From Anaerolineales bacterium UBA2232 (GTDB taxonomy: Bacteria > Chloroflexota > Anaerolineae > UBA2200), in the NCBI GenBank assembly GCA_002348045.1, contig DDYO01000190.1, positions 1 to 20,283 on the forward strand: a DNA stretch of 20,283 nucleotides, given 5' to 3'. The notes under the pieces are model-generated. The model had not been told where the DNA came from, made no database searches, and saw only the letters and a list, made by a program, of their open reading frames with translations. Shown here one piece after another: positions 16,572 to 20,283 of this stretch (its first letter is position 1; the number at the start of each line of letters is the position of its first letter). The translations under genes were made by a program, and so were the position numbers.

Positions 16572-16829
16572 GTTGGGTCCTTAGCTGCTATCCGCTTCCT
16601 GTTCACCACACATCAACCCGGTATCATAAGGTTGGCGGCGAAGGGCCTGCTACTGCGGGTCGGGTCCTGTCAGTTGAGAACTTCCGCTGATGATTCAAGG
16701 TAGAGGGCCAAGGGCACAGGAATACACAGATATGCTGCGGCCGCTGCCAAGTTCACCGACGGTCGAAGGCAATCGGGATCGTTCGTCTCTGCGCTGTGTG
16801 GGGAAAGGACAATTCTGGGAGGGTCGTGA
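16572..16829 (+). other. Long (about 258-base) 5' leader of the MFS gene
   Basis: Gene-free stretch between the predicted transcription start and the MFS start codon. Short frames inside it lack ribosome binding sites, and no T-box, tRNA or riboswitch class that I recognise is present. Small inverted repeats can be drawn but none is convincing. The length alone suggests possible post-transcriptional control. Confidence 0.4.
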
Positions 16830-18065
16830 ATGGCAGGCTCTAGCAATGGGACGCGTGCGTCTGCGAGCGGCAGGTACGGAAACTGGCGCCGCACCCTGGC
16901 AGTGGTATGGCTGGGCGAGGTCCTTTCCATTGCTGGCTTTAACGCGGTCATTCCTTTCTTGCCATTCTACGTTAGGCAACTTGGCATCACGGGACCGGGT
17001 GAAGTGGAGCTGTGGTCGGGACTGCTTATCTCGGGACAGGCCTGGACCATGTTCATCATGGGTCCTATTTGGGGGACCATCGCTGATCGTGTCAGCAGGA
17101 AGATGATGTTGCAGCGGGCGATGTACGGAGGTGCGCTCCTGTTAGGCGCGATGGGTTATGTGACCAATGTGCAGCAATTGCTTGCCCTGAGGGTTGCCCA
17201 GGGTGCAGTGACGGGGACTGTGTCAGCTGCGTTCAGTCTTATCGCAAGTTGTACGCCCGAGGAGCAACGCACACCTGCTCTGGGGGTACTCCAGATGGGC
17301 GTGTACGTGGGAGGTTCATTGGGTCCAGCTCTCGGGGGCATCGTTGCTGACTTGTGGGGTTTTCGGGCTTCATTCACCGTCACAGCAGCCTTGCTGGTGC
17401 TGGGCGGCATCTTGATCACCACGATGGTGCACGAAGTCAAGGACGACGGAGTGGCGCGCGACCGCTCGCTGACCCAGGGTGTGCGGGTTGCGCTGGGTTC
17501 CGCAGCGGTGCTTTCGGTTTTTAGTGTGAGCATACTGCTCCGCATCGGCCTGCGGACTACAGCACCTGTGTTGGCACTGTTTGCTCAGATGTTAGATCCC
17601 ACTCAGACCAAGACCGCCTCCATCGTCGGCTTAGTCAGCAGTTTTCACATGGCTGGCACGGCCGTGGGAGCCCTGATAGCCGGACGATTTGGGAATCGAC
17701 TCGGGATTCGGAGGCTCCTCCTCCTGGGCTCGGCGGGTTGCCTTGTCGCCTACTCGGCACATGCTTGGTGTAGGAATACCACCCAGCTTCTCGTTCTGTA
17801 CGCCATGGCGGGTGTGACCGCAGGGTCGATGCTTACTGGGCTGAGCACAGCGCTAGCTAATGCCGCGCCTGAAGGCAGGCAAGGGGTTGTGTTTGGGCTG
17901 GATTCGAGCATCAACTCGGTAGCAAACGCGATTGGCCCGATGATTGGCGCGGCTACCGCAGTTTCCTTTGGTCTTAGGATGCCTTGGATCGTGTCAGGCG
18001 GGATGTTCGGCTTGGCGCTGTTGGTGATTGGCTTCCGTAGTTTTTCCAAGGCTCGACCTGGGTAG
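16830..18065 (+). CDS. MFS transporter, DHA1-like multidrug efflux family
   Basis: A 411-residue integral membrane protein of the major facilitator superfamily, consistent with 12 transmembrane helices in two halves. The loop between helices 2 and 3 has the signature [12 protein letters not shown] (motif A of the family), and a similar GxLADR-type loop is weaker in the second half ([11 protein letters not shown]). Helix 5 has the [14 protein letters not shown] pattern, which is motif C of proton-antiport drug exporters. This suggests export rather than uptake, but the substrate cannot be told. ATG 16830 has GGGAGGG about 6 bases upstream. Its promoter is 258 bases upstream and the gene is divergent from the XPB operon. 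No dedicated regulator gene is adjacent. Confidence 0.9.
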   Translation: MAGSSNGTRASASGRYGNWRRTLAVVWLGEVLSIAGFNAVIPFLPFYVRQLGITGPGEVELWSGLLISGQAWTMFIMGPIWGTIADRVSRKMMLQRAMYGGALLLGAMGYVTNVQQLLALRVAQGAVTGTVSAAFSLIASCTPEEQRTPALGVLQMGVYVGGSLGPALGGIVADLWGFRASFTVTAALLVLGGILITTMVHEVKDDGVARDRSLTQGVRVALGSAAVLSVFSVSILLRIGLRTTAPVLALFAQMLDPTQTKTASIVGLVSSFHMAGTAVGALIAGRFGNRLGIRRLLLLGSAGCLVAYSAHAWCRNTTQLLVLYAMAGVTAGSMLTGLSTALANAAPEGRQGVVFGLDSSINSVANAIGPMIGAATAVSFGLRMPWIVSGGMFGLALLVIGFRSFSKARPG

Positions 18066-18115
18066 CCAGCTGTAATAGATGCCTTGTGGCTGGGAGGTAT
18101 CAGAACAGGTGCCCA

Positions 18116-18144
18116 TTGACGAAGCCCACCTTCCACGCTACAAT
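18116..18144 (+). promoter_or_regulatory. Promoter of the two-component operon
   Basis: TTGACG (18116-18121) and TACAAT (18139-18144) are spaced by 17 bases, with a predicted start near 18151 and a leader of about 112 bases. It lies inside a longer reading frame that begins at 18086, so that frame's upstream start cannot be used from this promoter. The 50 bases between the MFS stop and this site contain only a weak CCAGC/GCTGG repeat with no T-tract. Confidence 0.8.
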
Positions 18145-18262
18145 GCCGTCGCTTTGGCAGATTGAATCGCGGACAAATGCGTTGTTCACGTTGGCGGCAC
18201 TACCTCGTGCGGATTCCCGGTCCTCGAAGCCGCCATTTGCGCTAAGGGAGAGGGCGCTGCCC

Positions 18263-18991
18263 ATGTCTACTACTCCGGGAAGGCTCTTGGTCGTCGAAGA
18301 TGAAGCGGCTCTCCGCGAGGCGCTGGTTTACAGCCTGGAGCGCCAGGGGTACGAGGTGTCCACGGCTGCTGATGGGCCGACTGCCATCGCGACCGCGCTC
18401 CGTGAACGGCCTGATTTGATCTTGCTGGACATTATGCTGCCTGGCGTGGACGGGCTGGAGGTGTGTCGCGTCCTCAGGAGGGATTTGAACACGCCTATTC
18501 TCATGCTCACGGCTCGTTCTGAGGAGGTAGACAAAGTCGTCGGACTGGAGGTGGGAGCTGACGACTATCTAACAAAGCCATTCAGCATGCGGGAACTCCA
18601 TTCGCGGGTCAAAGCGCTGTTGCGCCGTGTGCGGATGATTCGGCAGGACGTCTTGGACCATGAGGAGTCCGATAGATTGCCTGCGCGGGGTCGGCAGTTA
18701 GTCTTCCATGATCTGATAGTTGATCCAGTTCGGGGCGAAGTGACGCTTGGGGGGCGCGTGCTGGACTTGAACCCGAAGGAGTACGAGCTTCTCGTCTTCC
18801 TGGCCAAACACAAAGGCATGGTGTTATCGAGAGAGCAGATTCTGGAGCGTGTGTGGGGCTGGGAGTATGTGGGAGGAAGTCGAACGGTGGATGTGCACGT
18901 GAGGTGGCTGCGGGAGAAGATTGAGCAGGATGCCGCCCATCCCCAGCGCATCGTAACGGTGCGCGGCATGGGTTATCGCTTTGAGGGATGA
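18263..18991 (+). CDS. OmpR/PhoB-family response regulator
   Basis: Two-component transcription factor of 242 residues. The receiver domain (about 6-120) has acidic residues E12-D13, the phosphoacceptor D56 in [11 protein letters not shown]83 and K105 in YLTKPF. The C-terminal winged helix (about 145-241) has [31 protein letters not shown] and [16 protein letters not shown], then [10 protein letters not shown], as in PhoB. The frame extends upstream to 18086, but homologous sequence begins at [17 protein letters not shown] 18263 has GGGAGAGGG upstream, and the promoter lies at 18116-18144, so the short start is preferred. The kinase gene begins 3 bases downstream. Targets are unknown; a PhoB- or WalR-like role is possible. 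Confidence 0.95.
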   Translation: MSTTPGRLLVVEDEAALREALVYSLERQGYEVSTAADGPTAIATALRERPDLILLDIMLPGVDGLEVCRVLRRDLNTPILMLTARSEEVDKVVGLEVGADDYLTKPFSMRELHSRVKALLRRVRMIRQDVLDHEESDRLPARGRQLVFHDLIVDPVRGEVTLGGRVLDLNPKEYELLVFLAKHKGMVLSREQILERVWGWEYVGGSRTVDVHVRWLREKIEQDAAHPQRIVTVRGMGYRFEG

Positions 18992-18994
18992 CTG

Positions 18995-20283
18995 ATGTTC
19001 CGATCAATTCGCGCGCGGATCACGGTTCCGTACCTGCTTATCACCATCGTTGCGATGGTGGTGTTGGCCGTCTATCTATCGGTAGTGGTGCGGGAGGCCT
19101 ACCTGGGTACTCTCCGCTCTCAGCTCACCCAGGAGGCTCGCCTCATTGCTCAGGACCTGGCTCCCATCCTGTCATCCGACAGTAGATCTGTCGAGCTAGG
19201 ATTGGAGGCAGATCGGTACTCACGAGTGCTGGGCACTCGGGTCACCATCATCGATCCTGCCGGGCTGGTCTTGGCCGATTCGGAGCGCAATCCGGCGGAG
19301 ATGGATAACCATCGATTGCGCCCGGAAGTCATCGAGGCTTTGTCGTTGGGACAGGGCACGAGTATCCGCAGTAGCGATACCCTCAGCTATGACATGATGT
19401 ATGTCGCGGTTCTTGCCCGCTTGAATGATAACCTGCTGGCTGTGGTGCGGCTGGCCCGCCCCCTGCACGCCATTGAAGAGACAATTGGCAGGTTTAGACA
19501 AGGGGTACTGATGGTGATCGGGTTGATCACCGTGGTGCATGTTCTCACTGCGACCTACATTGCTCGGCGGACGAGTGGCCCCATCACGATGCTGAATCAT
19601 GTGGTGAGTCGGATGGCCCAGGGTGATTTGACGGTGAGGCTCCTGCCCGAGACCGGTGACGAAGTCGGTCACCTGACTCGAGCATTTAACGAGATGGCAG
19701 AACGCCTGGGCACTGTGATCGGCTCCCTGTCGGAAGAGAAGGGCCAGCTGGCTGCCATCCTCGAGCACATGGCGGATGGTGTGGTCATCACTGATCGCGA
19801 GGGTCGCGTGACGCTGATGAATCCAGCCGCGCTCCGTTTGCTCCAGCTGACAGAGGGCGAGGCCATTGGTCGGTCCTTGGCACAGGCAGTACGAGAGCAT
19901 CAAATTGTCGAGCTGTGGACTCGGGCTGCTGGCAGCCGTGCCGAGCAGTCCGGTTTGGTTGCTCTGGGACGTCAAGGCGCGTACCTGCAGGTGGTCGTGA
20001 CGCCGCTGGATGCTGAGGCGCCCCAAACGGCCGTGCTCATTCTGCAGGATCTCACGGCACTGCGTCGAGTTGAGGCCATGCGTCGCGATTTCGTAGGCAA
20101 TGTCTCACATGAGTTGCGCACGCCCCTCGCCTCTCTCAAGGCCATCGTTGAGGTGTTGCGAGAGGGGGCGCTGGATGACCCAGCTGCCGCGGTTCGGTTC
20201 CTGGATCGAATGGAGGGAGAAGTGGACTCCATGACTCAGATGGTCGAAGAGCTGCTGGAGCTCTCCCGTATTGAGTCCGGTCG
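18995..20283 (+). CDS. Sensor histidine kinase (PhoR/WalK-like), 3'-truncated by the window edge
   Basis: Partner of the preceding regulator, open for 429 codons to the window end. Visible order: transmembrane helix at about residues 10-30, an extracytoplasmic sensor region to about 168, a second helix at about 169-190, a HAMP linker (about 192-245, with GDLTVRL and DEVGHLTRAFNEM), a PAS domain (about 250-355, with ILEHMADGVVITDREGRV) and the HisKA domain with phosphoacceptor H372 in NVSHELRTPLASL. The ATP-binding catalytic domain lies beyond the window. ATG at 18995 sits 3 bases after the regulator stop, so translation is likely coupled. The TM-sensor-TM-HAMP-PAS layout fits PhoR or WalK, but the signal cannot be told. 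Confidence 0.94.
   Translation, partial: MFRSIRARITVPYLLITIVAMVVLAVYLSVVVREAYLGTLRSQLTQEARLIAQDLAPILSSDSRSVELGLEADRYSRVLGTRVTIIDPAGLVLADSERNPAEMDNHRLRPEVIEALSLGQGTSIRSSDTLSYDMMYVAVLARLNDNLLAVVRLARPLHAIEETIGRFRQGVLMVIGLITVVHVLTATYIARRTSGPITMLNHVVSRMAQGDLTVRLLPETGDEVGHLTRAFNEMAERLGTVIGSLSEEKGQLAAILEHMADGVVITDREGRVTLMNPAALRLLQLTEGEAIGRSLAQAVREHQIVELWTRAAGSRAEQSGLVALGRQGAYLQVVVTPLDAEAPQTAVLILQDLTALRRVEAMRRDFVGNVSHELRTPLASLKAIVEVLREGALDDPAAAVRFLDRMEGEVDSMTQMVEELLELSRIESG

Noticed and set aside
16690..17106. Open frame of 138 codons overlapping the MFS start
   Set aside because: It has no ribosome binding site, overlaps the clear MFS gene in another frame and its product resembles no family I know.
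18066..18115. Possible terminator after the MFS gene (CCAGC ... GCTGG)
   Set aside because: The stem is only 5 bp with a long loop and no T-tract follows.
19220..20026. 268-codon - strand frame opposite the histidine kinase
   Set aside because: The + strand frame encodes an unmistakable HAMP-PAS-HisKA kinase.

Overview
The window is a bacterial chromosome segment, moderately GC-rich, with dense gene packing and frequent GTG/TTG starts. The ribosomal gene order, a CdaA/CdaR pair, a serine T-box riboswitch and a bacterial XPB helicase with accessory proteins suggest a Gram-positive-like or Chloroflexota (e.g. Anaerolineae-type) lineage. That placement is inference from gene content only; no 16S or mobile-element marker is present.

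Region 1 (1-5463, + strand) is the end of the spc/alpha ribosomal operon: adk (5'-truncated), rpmJ, rpsM, rpsK, rpsD, rpoA, rplQ, truA, rplM, rpsI, closed by a perfect 19-bp hairpin. map and infA, often found between adk and rpmJ, are absent; adk and rpmJ overlap.

Region 2 (5531-8622, - strand) is argF-cdaA-cdaR, read from a good sigma70-type promoter ahead of argF. cdaA (membrane diadenylate cyclase) and cdaR (YbbR-domain regulator) overlap by 4 bases; ornithine carbamoyltransferase is an unusual leading neighbour.

Region 3 (8731-10340, + strand) is serS with a promoter and a full T-box leader. Its specifier reads UCC and its bulge reads UGGC, both fitting tRNA-Ser. The antiterminator and terminator helices are mutually exclusive.

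Region 4 (10348-16447, - strand) is the most interesting part: an XPB/Ssl2-type DNA helicase followed by two large ATPase-less proteins of 620 and 767 residues. These two are paralogues of one another and carry the same helicase-associated fold seen at the N terminus of the XPB protein. A strong promoter precedes XPB, so this looks like a dedicated three-gene DNA repair or transcription-coupled complex.

Region 5 (16537-20283, + strand) holds a divergently transcribed MFS transporter with a long leader, then a two-component system. The system is an OmpR/PhoB-type response regulator and a membrane HAMP-PAS histidine kinase that runs off the window end; it has its own promoter. No tRNA, rRNA, CRISPR array, insertion sequence or phage gene was seen.
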